DNA of 64,000 nucleotides from Alkalinema sp. CACIAM 70d (GCA_002148405.1 MUGG01000029.1:27044-91043), one strand, 5' to 3'. Shown: positions 10,201-19,090, counted from the stretch's first letter. The notes: generated by a model from the sequence alone, not told the origin. A program made the numbers and translations.

Positions 10201-10800
10201 TTCGATCGCTTGACCAATATTAAAGGGCGTCCGTGATTTATCTGTAATTAACTGACTCGGTGTCGTCACGCCAATTAAGCAAAAGGTGAGCCGTTGATAT
10301 TGGGGATTATCTGCCCGATAGTTATAACAGTGGCGAACCCAAGCTAAAAAGTCATCGCTCGGAAAACTCAATCCCAGTACGCTGTCAATTTCATCAATGA
10401 AAATGACAATGGGTTCATCAATCGTTTCAAGAATGATCGTTTCAATTACATCATTCAGACGAGTAATATTAGAAAGATGCTGTCGTTCCTGCCACCAAGG
10501 GGCTAAGGGAAAGGAAATCTGCAATCGTTTTAGCAAATAGGCCGCGATCGCGGCATACCACTGATCGATCGTGATGTGCTGAGTCCCAAGTTCCGTGAGG
10601 TCGATCGTCGCACAATGGACACCCGCTGCTTGTAGCCGAAATGCTGCCTGCAACCGTAGGCTAGACTTGCCCATCTGCCGTGCATTGAACACATAGCAAA
10701 AGTTATGGGTTTTCAAGGCATGGAATAAAACATCATCTGCCTGTCGGTGAATGTAGGTAGAAGCATGGGGTGGAAGGCTGCCACCAACTTGATAGGGCAT
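7252..10800 (-). CDS. AAA-like domain protein with membrane helix and 14 WD40 repeats
   Basis: An 1182-residue protein. Residues 1 to about 400 form an AAA-like (AAA_35 type) NTPase region with a degenerate P-loop ARQMGKSSL (40-48) and a clear Walker B FIDEID (134-139). A charged helical stretch follows. Next is one hydrophobic helix at about 468-488 (GLCISLVLGLTAF), then 14 WD40 repeats from about 570 to 1130, each ending in a form of D-T-V-K-L/I-W. Fourteen repeats suit two seven-bladed propellers. In family terms it is a membrane-anchored NTPase sensor; which face the propellers occupy and what they bind are unknown. A related AAA-like gene lies just upstream on the same strand. Confidence 0.88.
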   Translation of the reverse strand: MPYQVGGSLPPHASTYIHRQADDVLFHALKTHNFCYVFNARQMGKSSLRLQAAFRLQAAGVHCATIDLTELGTQHITIDQWYAAIAAYLLKRLQISFPLAPWWQERQHLSNITRLNDVIETIILETIDEPIVIFIDEIDSVLGLSFPSDDFLAWVRHCYNYRADNPQYQRLTFCLIGVTTPSQLITDKSRTPFNIGQAIELQGFQFDECHPLLKGLLEFADPKVILERILYWTNGQPFLTQKLCHLMRTCNYVTMQDFSQESTDSLSPKYLQNWVDAVVQSRILDRWESQDEPEHLKTIRDRLLQNPQTTSRLLGLYQHILEAEDQNRKNQEGVGQLSTGSPEENELLLTGLIEKRQNRLRVKNLIYRQVFTPSWVCQQLSKLRPYDEAFRAWVASEQLDESRLLRGQALMDAQIWSQTQSLSDLDYQFLAASEKYDRWEMQQILEADRAKAVESELLAVTKAAKLQQSFLGAVTIGLCISLVLGLTAFLQSRQAIRNAYQAKLNEVKALASSSQGLFASDRQLDAMIDAIKAKLRLQELQRLNDGPIDPATKTQVDTVLQQAIYNTNEFNQLRGHQGGVLTVDISPDGQFIATGSNDKTVKIWRQDGTLLNTLPHSATIHRLAFGPDSQYLVTGGLDGTINLWRVDGTLVKTIQGHPAPVWGVAFSPNGQLLASASGSRNIKIWHLDGSLYATLKGHEKAVWGVAFSADSRYLVSVGVDRTVRFWTVDGKLLKTQTDHQNAVWDIALCQASNLFVSASGDRTAKIWRVDGTLVRTLVGTHPMLGVACSRNGEYIATSGTDNWVKIWKSDGTFIRNLKQHNAVIRDVALSPNGWMAASASDDTLVKLWQRNQYLLTPMNGHQDIIWELATSPNGKLIATVSGDDTLKLWHTDGRLIQTLQNVDSGLRSVAFSPDSQQMITVGNSLKVQLWDLGDRGKPQIRLLRSFKGHKASLYAVAISPDGQTIVSAGDDKTIKFWSIDGQLLHSIKAHKERIWKLAFSPDGKRLASASEDGTAKLWSIDGKPIATLRGQGTVWGVAFSPDGQMVATASRDDTFKLWRPDGSLIQTVVTQSQGITRIAFSPDGSTIATAGVDNTVKLWNLRGQLLRTLPGHHGIVASLAFTPDGKRLVSGSDDSTVVLWDLPRIQTLNELETACNWVRSYLRTSPQFTEQERQLCQFPRNP

Positions 10801-10882
10801 TTGAGATCAGTCCAAGCGTTAGGAACAGGATCAATTTAAAGGATGAAAGTAAGGATAAAAGCAACTAGGACTCCTCACACGA

Positions 10883-12246
10883 TTAATTCAGGACTTTTTC
10901 AAAAAAGCGTTGATAGAGTTGGCAGAAGGGAACGGATAACGATCCCTGGAAGCGAATTAAGCCGACTCCGCGTAACTTGTTCGCGATCGTTGGATACAGT
11001 TCTACGCCGTTGGGAGTCAAAACAATCTGGCGCATGGCTTCCTTCAGTTCCACAGCACTTTCTAGATAGTGTAAGTGTTGGGTGAAATGGCTCTGGAAAA
11101 TGCTGTTGGGCGCGATCGCAGTGCACATTAATTCCTCCAAACTGAGCTTACCTGTTCCGAGATGAAATAATGCTAGCTGAGTGAGAAAGGGATGCCCCCC
11201 CAAAAGCTGAAAAAGTTCCAGTGCACAGGTCTCTGCTTTCATCACCCCATAGCGCAGAACCAGCGTTTGCACTTGGGGGAGGCTGAACTCAGGCAAATGG
11301 ATCATCACACCCACGTTGAAGGGCGATTGATGGACATTTAGGGAAAAAAGATATCGGTGGAATAAATTAAGATTAACCGCAGTTTTTGCCAAGCTTGATT
11401 TTGGCCAGAGCGATGCCGCGATCGTTCATACCAAGCTCGCACCAGTGCAAAAAAATCCGTGGCAATTTCTGGATATTGGAACAGCACATTAATCTCATCC
11501 AAGACGATGAGTAACGGAGCCTCAGAGGTGGCTAACAAATAATTTTCAAAATAGTCATCACAGCTATAACTACTGCCAAACAGGGGATTCCAAAAGGCGT
11601 CTAGCCGATTAGGTACCCCTAAACAACGGCTCAATGCGGCACAAAACCATTTAAGAAACCTCTCTAATTCGCTTAAAACATGGCTGTCAGCTGATTGGAG
11701 ACTTAGGATAGCCGTCCGACACTCCTGCTCCGTGGCATGGCAGATGGCGTGGGCTACAAGGGAGGTTTTACCAAACTGCCGAGGGGCTTTAATCCTTACC
11801 AAAGCACCAGGCTGCATCATTTCCCGAAAAATTGTCATCTCGGCAGGAGGCCGGAAAATATAAAACGGAGATTCGATCGATAAAGGGCCTGTTAACCAAG
11901 TTTGAGGGAGAGGGCAAGGCGTCCCAGGCTCATTTTCGATTTCAGAAAGATAATCCTCTGCTTCAAGATTCAGATTAATCGCTTGAAAATAGGTTTGCAG
12001 CGTGAGTACATCTACGGGTTTCTGCCGTTGGCGTACCTTGGTTAAGGTTTTCGTACTGAGACCACTGCGCTCGCTCAACTGTTCGATCGTCAAAGGTTTT
12101 CCATCATTGGACTGGAGGGCGATCGTTGTTTCCGCTGATTGGATCCGTTGCCATCCTTGCAAACTGAGAAGAACGCCTCGTTTACGTTTAAGGGAAAAGG
12201 GGGAAAGCGAAGCATTATCAGAAGGAGTGTGGGAAGGATACATCAT
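10883..12246 (-). pseudogene. AAA-like (AAA_35) protein with N-terminal helix-turn-helix, split by a one-base frameshift
   Basis: Two adjoining frames make one family member of about 453 residues. The first (11338-12246) has an HTH-like part (LTIEQLSERSGLSTKTLTK), then FYIFRPPAEM, a P-loop variant APRQFGKTSL and Walker B LLIVLDEINVLF, ending LILIYSTDIFFP. The second frame resumes with LNVHQSPFNVGVMIHLPEF and runs to the usual end. The join is TTTTTTCCC near 11341-11349, where one missing base explains the break. It may be a true mutation, an assembly error in a homopolymer, or slippage. The hairpin at 12277-12295 lies just upstream. The HTH suggests DNA binding or autoregulation, by inference. 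Confidence 0.75.
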
Positions 12247-12276
12247 GGATAGAAAACTGCAATCAGGGAACTCTTG

Positions 12277-12295
12277 ACAAGCTCAGAAAGCTTGT
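12277..12295. promoter_or_regulatory. Perfect 7-bp inverted repeat upstream of the AAA-like gene
   Basis: ACAAGCT, five bases, AGCTTGT. It lies 31 bases upstream of the ATG at 12246, which encodes a protein with an N-terminal HTH. It could be an operator for autoregulation or a transcript hairpin. TTGACA overlaps its left arm on the plus strand. Function inferred only. Confidence 0.3.
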
Positions 12296-12318
12296 AGGTT
12301 GTTATCACGGTTGCTCAA

Positions 12319-12998
12319 AGGATAGTTGTCGAAGGACAGTAGACTTCCTGGAATGATTTTACAGGTTGGGTCTAATCCAATCTCGTCCCGATTAAGTTTC
12401 CCTCCGGTCTCATTAAATTTCTTTCTAAACTTTCTATCAGGGATGGTGGAGCTCTGCATAGCATGCGATATTCATGACGAGAGAAAAATATATAGAACAA
12501 TTGAGTCTGTGTTGAGTACTCTCAGGTATCTAGCAATCTATGCAGGTGTGACATCAATATTAGTTAATATCAATGAATATGATGTCACCCCCTTAACTCT
12601 TGTAGGAGCTTTTGCAAGATAGGCTGGAGTTTCATGGAAATCGTCAACCTTGTTAACCCGGCCCTTTTAGGTAGTGGATCACGGATTATGGATCGCTTAA
12701 GTTCCTCAAGTTTCTAATATGTGGAAGAAGAAGTGTCCATATTTCTTCAGTAAATCTAACAGTTCCTATCACTAAATTCGTTCACTGAATCGGCGAGTCA
12801 TCCATGGGCGTAAATTTTATACAATGAAACTCTTTTGGTGTGCTCTGCGGTCATTGCTAGTTGTACAAAGTATTAGCTTCATCCTGTCAGCTTTACTCCT
12901 TAATCTTGGGACTTTGCAGGTCTAGGGCTGTCTTGACGTGTACTATAGCTAACGCGGTGCTAATTATTCCTTCATCCTTTGGATGCTCCCTTAGGTAT
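12319..12998. other. AT-rich interval without a recognised gene
   Basis: About 680 bases. An open frame of 98 codons (12326-12622, plus) has no family signature, and its composition looks like the surrounding non-coding DNA. The frame of the EAL gene is open back to a TTG at 12861, but those 46 codons give an unlikely cysteine-rich peptide. I see no RNA gene here. Confidence 0.35.
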
Positions 12999-13841
12999 AT
13001 GTCTCATTTTATTGCTTGCCCCGCACAATCAACAGTTGCTTATCCCTGCGTATCAGGGAGTCAGTCTGATTGGGAAATGAGCCTGTGGCGATCGATTCAC
13101 AATGGTGAATTTAAGTTGTACTATCAACCGATCGTCCACTTACTGACCGGCACGATTCACGGAGTGGAGGTGCTATTGCGGTGGGATCATCCTGGGAGAG
13201 GGTTATTGGCACCTGCGGCGTTCATTCCTTTAATGGAAAAAAATGGTGTCCTGTTGCAGTTCGATCGTTGGGTATTGCGATCGGCCTGTCAACAGTTAAA
13301 GCAATGGCAAACGCAAGGCACTGTCAACAGCAATTTTTTCTTGAGCGTCAACCTGTCAGCCGCTCAATTTGAACAGCCTGATCTGCTTCCTTGTCTCGAG
13401 TCAATTTTGCAGGAAACACAACTGTCTCCCCCTTCGCTGAAGTTGGAGATTACTGAAAGCAGTATGATGCAAAATTTAGCCGTGGTTGTACAAAATTTAC
13501 AGGCTCTCCGACAACTTCAAGTACAAATTAGTCTGGATGATTTTGGTACTGGCTATTCATCGCTCAGTTATCTCCATCAACTCCCGATCGACTTTCTGAA
13601 GCTAGACGGTTCTTTCCTGGCGCATTTGCAGGAGACGCCCATTAAACTCAAGCTCCTCACCGCGATCGTGCAGATGAGTCAAATCCTAGGCTTTCCTTTA
13701 GTGGCGGAAGGCATTGAAACCAAGGGGCAACTGGCGCAGCTTAAATTGCTAGGGTGCGAGTTTGGTCAGGGCTATTGGTTCCAAGCTCCCGGTGAGGCAG
13801 AGGCTATCACCCATTATTTAAGTTCCGAGAAGACAAACTGA
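12999..13841 (+). CDS. EAL domain cyclic-di-GMP phosphodiesterase
   Basis: A 280-residue, essentially stand-alone EAL domain that should hydrolyse cyclic di-GMP to linear pGpG. The signature is GVEVLLRWDHP near residue 56 (EVL in place of EAL). VNLSAAQF, LEITESSMM, LDDFGTGYSSLSYL, FLKLDGSF and VAEGIET follow in order. The metal-binding glutamates, asparagine, the aspartate pair and the catalytic lysine and glutamate are all visible, so activity is likely. No GGDEF or receiver domain is fused. The ATG at 12999 has only a weak AGG; a second ATG at 13078 right before the domain is possible. The stop lies inside a 15-bp tandem repeat. Confidence 0.88.
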   Translation: MSHFIACPAQSTVAYPCVSGSQSDWEMSLWRSIHNGEFKLYYQPIVHLLTGTIHGVEVLLRWDHPGRGLLAPAAFIPLMEKNGVLLQFDRWVLRSACQQLKQWQTQGTVNSNFFLSVNLSAAQFEQPDLLPCLESILQETQLSPPSLKLEITESSMMQNLAVVVQNLQALRQLQVQISLDDFGTGYSSLSYLHQLPIDFLKLDGSFLAHLQETPIKLKLLTAIVQMSQILGFPLVAEGIETKGQLAQLKLLGCEFGQGYWFQAPGEAEAITHYLSSEKTN

Positions 13842-13891
13842 TTAACGACAAACTGATTAATGACAAACTAATTAACGACAAACTAATTAAC
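13832..13891 (+). repeat. Four tandem copies of a 15-bp unit across the EAL stop codon
   Basis: GACAAACTGATTAAC at 13832, then copies at 13847, 13862 and 13877 with one or two substitutions. The stop TGA (13839-13841) sits inside the first copy. The period is a multiple of three but every unit carries a stop, so it cannot extend the protein. It lies between the two convergent genes. Confidence 0.9.
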
Positions 13892-13949
13892 AATGTCTGT
13901 CTCCTGAGTCTCAAATCCGCTTGTAAGATCCTACTGATCATCAATTCCG

Positions 13950-16454
13950 TTAGTGCGTAATTTTTTTGTACGCAGATATCTTAAATTTATTTTTCAAGGA
14001 TAGTCTTAAATCACTCAACTTTAATTGTGATAGAGCGCCCACCCGCTGACCAAACAACGTTTGCAACTTTCGGCCTTCAGGGGTTGACCATTTTTTCTGC
14101 TTCTTAATAGCTTTAGCAACAGTTTTCGCATTGGCCAAAAAGTTCTTCATTTCTCTAAATTTAGCCACTGCTGCGTTGCGAGCCGTGCGCCTTTCCTGTT
14201 GATTGAGGTGAATGCGCTCCAAGCCACGCTTCTCTGTCATTAATGTCATAAAACGCTGACGAATTTCCGTTTGACTGGCGGTTTTGGGAATCGGATTGCT
14301 GGTTAGGGTCGCGATCGTCGTTTCTGCAAGTTTCATAAATGAAACATCTTGTTGCTGTAGGACATCATGTTGTTGACAGGCAGAGATTTGGTTGTTAAAC
14401 ACAGCAATTTCATTTTCATGCTCTTTATCGAGATTAAAGGTGTTGAATAATTCAAATCCCAAAACTACGGCTCGATCGGGAGCCTCAGGAAGTTCTTCGA
14501 TCTCTTCTTTGTCAGTCTTGCTGCCGTCCGGGGCGATTTCTTCCTTTTTCACAGTCTGAGTGGTTACTTCATTCAAGCCTTTAGTAATCTCCTCTGCAAG
14601 ATCCATATCTTCCATTTCGACCTCAGTAAACCCCTGTACGGTTTTCAAGAGGCTGACCAGATCTTTTTCTAGTTTCTCCACCTCGTTATAGGTCAGTTCA
14701 TCTAATTTCACCTCTCCAAAATTGGCCTGTTTCAAGGCGACATCCCAAGTGTCAGGCGCTAATTGAGCGTCATGATTGTGGGGTTGAACTTGGTGCATGC
14801 GGTATTCAACTCCGCGAATGGTCGATCGATCCTTGAGGGCTGTAGTTTTGTCGAGTTCCTTGGCTGATTTGTCTAATAATGATAGTTTGTATTTGGCAGT
14901 CGTCTCAGATGCTGTGTGAGTCAGGGGATGGTCAAGAAAATTTGTCGCATGTTGTTGATAGGTTTTGGGGATTTCAGATCCTTTTTTCTCTTCCTTCGCT
15001 GGCTTACCAAACTGACCTGTTGGACTCACAATGTCCGCTTTGGCATCCCAGTACTGCGGAATTCTGGCGGGTAGTTGAATTTCCCAATATTGCTTAGGAT
15101 CTAGCGCTTTAATAATGCCGTGTTTCAGGAGTTGATTTTGATCGACTCGGAAGTTGAGACTCTTGTACCTCACTTCGACGTGGTAGTCATAGATCGTTCC
15201 AATAGCCGCAGTCCGAGCCATTTCTTCGATCGTATTGTTGTAAGCAAATTGATTATTCACCCGATCCTGCGGGGCAACGTTCCAGGCTTGATCGGCTCCT
15301 GGCCCCGCAACGACTTGATAACCGACTAAATGGCCACCATCGTAGGCCGTCACCCTTGCGACATCTACCCCATCCCGGATTAGCAGTTCCTCCGTGCCCA
15401 AGTTGCCAATAGCGGTGACGTAGGCATTCTGGAAACGTAGATCTTTGGTGTCTTTAAGACGTTGTACCCGAGCGCTGACTTTCCGAGGCCGATCGCACTT
15501 GTCCCCTAACGCTTTGGTGTAAGCAAAAATAGAGTCATTTAAATTATTCGCAAAGATTTTTTTGAGTACACCATAGAACGTCGGCAAGCCTGCATCGGCC
15601 TGAACCGCAGTAAATTTACCTTCGGAGAGCTGCAAGGTCTGAAAGTCTTTGTGGCTAGTGTCGTAGTCCGTCGCTTTGTAAGTACTTCCTTGGAATTGGT
15701 AGGTTCGTTGGATCGGCATTGAGTTCGCACAGCCATGTTGTTGCTGCATGACATGGGTCAGCTCATGGGCAATCAGCCGCTGTCCCGATCGACTCTGGGG
15801 CTGATAGGCTCCCGATCGAAAGAAAATATCAGTTCCTGTGGTAAAAGCTTGGGCTTGAATCGATCGATTCAGTTGTTCCGATTCCGCACCAGTATGCACC
15901 CGCACTTGCCGGAAATCTGCACCAAACGCCTGTTCCATCGATCGCCGCACCGGGGCTCCTAACGGTTCTCCGTGGGGTCTGGCCCGGTCGATCGCCTGTT
16001 CCAAGTTGGCTGGAGGAGCGGATGCCTGGTTCCGATCGCCCTGAAAAGCCCGAGCAATCCTAGGATTGAGTCCTAACCGTGGCTGCAATTCGGCTTCTGG
16101 AAACTGCGCCGAGATCCCCCTGGGCAGATACATCTGTTCCATAACACGATCGGCAACGCGATCGGCTTCCTGTTCTGTTGGATCGTTTGGTTGGGTGACT
16201 GTCAATTGGGGATGGATGGGGATTTGGGTAAAGTCATAGTTTAGGTGGAAGGGGATGTCATGGGTGCCATCTCCATTGTTTGGGGTGGGGCTAATGTTTG
16301 GGGTGGGGCTAACCCGATCGGATTGATGCTCCTGCTCTGGGGTCTGCTGGGAACTGAGCCCATGCTGCCCCAAGCGAGTTCTAGGCAGCATGGAGGAAGC
16401 ATGCTGGGTCGTAGACTGTTCTATAGCGGCTTGCGTCACCCGTTGAAAACGCAT
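13950..16454 (-). CDS. DUF4157 protein with a His-Me finger nuclease-like domain (eCIS-type effector candidate)
   Basis: An 834-residue protein. After a disordered Q/P/S-rich start comes DPTEQEADRVADRVM (91-105), then a DUF4157 domain at about 165-240 with the metallopeptidase-like LIAHELTHVMQQ (HELTH 230-234). DUF4157 proteins are often cargo of extracellular contractile injection systems. Residues 360-425 contain VTAYDGGHLVGY (DGGH 372-375) and WNVAPQDRVNN, matching the core of DNA/RNA non-specific (His-Me finger) endonucleases. The remainder is charged and helical. No signal peptide, immunity gene or injection genes are seen nearby. The toxin role is inferred. It converges on the EAL gene. 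Confidence 0.75.
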   Translation of the reverse strand: MRFQRVTQAAIEQSTTQHASSMLPRTRLGQHGLSSQQTPEQEHQSDRVSPTPNISPTPNNGDGTHDIPFHLNYDFTQIPIHPQLTVTQPNDPTEQEADRVADRVMEQMYLPRGISAQFPEAELQPRLGLNPRIARAFQGDRNQASAPPANLEQAIDRARPHGEPLGAPVRRSMEQAFGADFRQVRVHTGAESEQLNRSIQAQAFTTGTDIFFRSGAYQPQSRSGQRLIAHELTHVMQQQHGCANSMPIQRTYQFQGSTYKATDYDTSHKDFQTLQLSEGKFTAVQADAGLPTFYGVLKKIFANNLNDSIFAYTKALGDKCDRPRKVSARVQRLKDTKDLRFQNAYVTAIGNLGTEELLIRDGVDVARVTAYDGGHLVGYQVVAGPGADQAWNVAPQDRVNNQFAYNNTIEEMARTAAIGTIYDYHVEVRYKSLNFRVDQNQLLKHGIIKALDPKQYWEIQLPARIPQYWDAKADIVSPTGQFGKPAKEEKKGSEIPKTYQQHATNFLDHPLTHTASETTAKYKLSLLDKSAKELDKTTALKDRSTIRGVEYRMHQVQPHNHDAQLAPDTWDVALKQANFGEVKLDELTYNEVEKLEKDLVSLLKTVQGFTEVEMEDMDLAEEITKGLNEVTTQTVKKEEIAPDGSKTDKEEIEELPEAPDRAVVLGFELFNTFNLDKEHENEIAVFNNQISACQQHDVLQQQDVSFMKLAETTIATLTSNPIPKTASQTEIRQRFMTLMTEKRGLERIHLNQQERRTARNAAVAKFREMKNFLANAKTVAKAIKKQKKWSTPEGRKLQTLFGQRVGALSQLKLSDLRLSLKNKFKISAYKKITH

Positions 16455-17072
16455 ACACGATGCACCCGTAGTAATTTGTTAGTGATTCATTAACACAGTC
16501 TTTTGCTGACCTGATTGATACCATCGCTCCTGACAAGGTCAGGTGCACTAGTGTTGACGGTCTTAATTGCTTTTCCTCAAACTGTTCCTCGTTATTGTCA
16601 TCATAAATTGTGCAGTTTGCTGCGATTTTTCCAGATTCAAACTGACCTAATGTCTTGATTGTCAGAGATAAACAGAATGAATCCACATATTACTTGTTGA
16701 AAGTTATTAATTTCTAGGAATTCGAGAAAAGGTCAGAAATATAACTTTAAAAATTGCTTGCATAGATGACTTGCAAACTTGCAAACTTGCAAATATGTGG
16801 CTTTCCAACCCAGGTTATTAACGGAATTCTCCCTGCTGGCAGTGTTGCTCTTCTTAGGGACTGTATGATAGCCATCCGGTATGTATTAGACCATGAGTTA
16901 GAAACTGATATAATGTCACCCCTCACAAGATTCTCAATTTTAGTGACTAGGATTAAAAAGTTATCAGCCTCAAACAATGAAGGGATGGGGTTCAACCCAA
17001 GAATGGGATTCAACCCGATAAAAAGGCTTGTTGTTTTAAGAAAACCTTGGATAACAACTTGTAGGATTCAAC
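16455..17072. other. Intergenic region with short repeats
   Basis: About 620 bases between divergent genes, likely holding both promoters. An inverted repeat CTGACCT/AGGTCAG spans 16506-16542. An 8-mer TTGCAAAC/T repeats three times at 16771-16794, and two near-copies of GGGATKGGGTTCAACCC-like sequence lie at 16980-17020. A 101-codon minus-strand frame here overlaps the DUF4157 gene and has no signature. No gene supported. Confidence 0.4.
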
Positions 17073-19064
17073 ATGAGAATTTTGCTAGTTGAAGACGATC
17101 GCACTGTTGCCGATCGGCTCTATTTAATCCTCACCGATCATCACTTTGTAGTGGAGACAGCAGTACATGGAAAAACGGCGTTAGATTTGGTTCAACAGTC
17201 AACCTACGATCTGATTTTGTTGGATTTGACTCTGCCGGATATCGATGGCATTACCCTGTGTCGCCAACTTCGAACTGAAGGGAATCAAACCCCGATTCTG
17301 ATGCTGACGGCCAAAAATAGTCCCTACGATCGGGTTGCGGGATTAGAAGCGGGAGCCGATGATTACCTCAGTAAGCCCTTCCATGAAGCTGAACTCTTGG
17401 CTCGAATTCGTGCCCTGCTCCGACGACGACAGACGTCAGAGACGGCTGTTCTCTTGCAATGGGAACACCTCGAAGTGGATGTTGACAGGCGAGAGGCTTG
17501 TTATGACGGTGTTCCGATTCATTTGACGCCTAAGGAATATGGCATTTTGGAATTGTTTTTGCAGTTCCCACGTCGGATTTTTAGTCGATCGGCCATTCTG
17601 GATCAGGTTTGGGGGGTGGATGCGGCCTGCGGAGAACGGGCGGTGAATACCCAAATTCGGGGACTCCGGCAAAAGCTACGCGCCGCAGGGATGACGATCG
17701 AACTGATTGAATCCATTTACGGGCTGGGCTATCGTCTCTTGCCGCCGCCCGATGGCCCGAGTTCGTCGTTGGCTCCTCAGGAACGAGCTACTCAGAGAGA
17801 GCGAGGGCCATCGCAAGGAATGCTTGAGTTAGGGGTACAAGCCGCTCAGTCGCCCGCAGCGCTAACCCTCGTGCGGTCTGAGATTCAAGCCAGTATTGCT
17901 CAAGCTTGGGCTCATTTCCGAGAGACGCTGCCATCCCGCCTAGCGCTACTGGAATTGACGATCGACCAAGGGAACCAAGGCAGGCTGACGCCGGAAGTTC
18001 GCCACCAGGCCCAAGCTGAAGCCCATCGTCTGGTGGGGTCTTTCGGATCCTTGGGTTTCCCAGAAGGCTCAAGGCTGGCCCGCATCTTTGAAGACACCCT
18101 CCAGATCGATCGACCCCTCGATCGGGTAATGCTCCAACACCTTGCCGCTACCCTTCAGACCTTAAAACAAAAACTCGCGGCCCATGATGCAAGCCTCAAT
18201 CAAGAGAGTTGGACGGGCTCTCCAGTAGAACTTGCCTCGGTGATTCCGGCGGGTGAGCAAACCCTGGTTGTAATGACTCAGGATCCGCAATTGAGGGCCA
18301 TGATCGATCGGTTGACTGCTTGTGATGCTTGGCAAACCTTAGCAGTGACCACGCTATTTGTGACCACGCTGGCTGAAGTTCAGCAACTGTTAAGCCAGAA
18401 GCTTACTTGTATCGTCATGGTAGACCTCACTATGGTAGACCTCGCTCTGACGCCTGAAGCGGAGGCCATCCAGCTATTGTCCGTCTTCACAGAGCAGCAG
18501 GTTCCCGTTGTGGTTATTTTGAGCCCTGAATCTTCTCTACAATCTCCCATTGACCGCCTACACCAGCGGGTACACCTGACTCGCCTGGGGGTACGGGCTA
18601 TCTTAGCCAGACCGATCGAGCCTGCCATGCTTTTGAAAGGATTGGCTCAAGCGATCGAGTTTACGCCGGATCCCCATGCCAGCATTTTGCTAGTGGATGA
18701 TGATCCCCAAGTTTTGGCGACCATTGTTGCCCTGCTGGAACCCTGGGGGCTTCAAGTCACGCCATTAGAGAATCCGAAATATTTTTGGGAAATCCTCAAT
18801 ACCTGCAAACCGGATCTATTAATTTTAGATATTGAGTTACCGGAAATTAGTGGCTTTGATCTCTGCCGGGTAGTGCGGAGTGATCCGGATTGGGCTGATT
18901 TACCGATTATCTTTTTGTCTGCCCATACCGATCGAGCGACTGTTACACAGGTGTTTAGTTTAGGCGCGGATGACTATGTGAGAAAACCGATCGTTGAGCC
19001 GGAACTGATTGCCCGCATTTTGAACCGCCTTCGCAAACTGTCTAGCCACGATCGGGACACCTAG
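17073..19064 (+). CDS. Multidomain response regulator: REC, winged helix, Hpt, degenerate REC, REC
   Basis: 663 residues. REC1 (1-115) starts MRILLVEDD with the phosphorylation site in ILLDLTLPDIDG and lysine in LSKPF. An OmpR-type winged helix follows (about 130-228, LTPKEYGILELFL to YGLGYRLL). An Hpt domain with EAHRLVGSFGSLGF supplies the phospho-histidine (about 270-370). The segment around 395-525 looks like a receiver without the acidic pocket. REC2 (535-655) has ILLVDDDP, LLILDIELPE and YVRKP. It should bind DNA and sit in a phosphorelay as both receiver and histidine donor. The domain order resembles cyanobacterial chromatic-response-type regulators. It converges on a single-receiver gene. 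Confidence 0.88.
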   Translation: MRILLVEDDRTVADRLYLILTDHHFVVETAVHGKTALDLVQQSTYDLILLDLTLPDIDGITLCRQLRTEGNQTPILMLTAKNSPYDRVAGLEAGADDYLSKPFHEAELLARIRALLRRRQTSETAVLLQWEHLEVDVDRREACYDGVPIHLTPKEYGILELFLQFPRRIFSRSAILDQVWGVDAACGERAVNTQIRGLRQKLRAAGMTIELIESIYGLGYRLLPPPDGPSSSLAPQERATQRERGPSQGMLELGVQAAQSPAALTLVRSEIQASIAQAWAHFRETLPSRLALLELTIDQGNQGRLTPEVRHQAQAEAHRLVGSFGSLGFPEGSRLARIFEDTLQIDRPLDRVMLQHLAATLQTLKQKLAAHDASLNQESWTGSPVELASVIPAGEQTLVVMTQDPQLRAMIDRLTACDAWQTLAVTTLFVTTLAEVQQLLSQKLTCIVMVDLTMVDLALTPEAEAIQLLSVFTEQQVPVVVILSPESSLQSPIDRLHQRVHLTRLGVRAILARPIEPAMLLKGLAQAIEFTPDPHASILLVDDDPQVLATIVALLEPWGLQVTPLENPKYFWEILNTCKPDLLILDIELPEISGFDLCRVVRSDPDWADLPIIFLSAHTDRATVTQVFSLGADDYVRKPIVEPELIARILNRLRKLSSHDRDT

Positions 19065-19090
19065 CCTAGGTGCTGAAGAGCCCCTAGGTT
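19063..19090. terminator. Possible shared hairpin terminator between convergent genes
   Basis: AGCCTAGG (19063-19070) can pair with CCTAGGTT (19083-19090) around a 12-base loop. It sits between the stops of the multidomain regulator and the receiver gene. There is no strong T-run on either side, so efficiency is doubtful. Confidence 0.35.

Noticed and set aside
10870..10880. Exact 11-base match to the conserved core of the small RNA Yfr1 (ACTCCTCACAC)
   Set aside because: No stem-loop before it and no terminator hairpin after it; it lies at the 3' end of the AAA-like gene on the other strand. A chance match in 64 kb is plausible.
12326..12622. 98-codon plus-strand ORF upstream of the EAL gene
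   Set aside because: No ribosome site, no recognisable motif, composition like the surrounding AT-rich non-coding DNA.
16381..16686. 101-codon minus-strand ORF overlapping the start of the DUF4157 gene
   Set aside because: Overlaps a well-supported gene in another frame; no motif or ribosome site.
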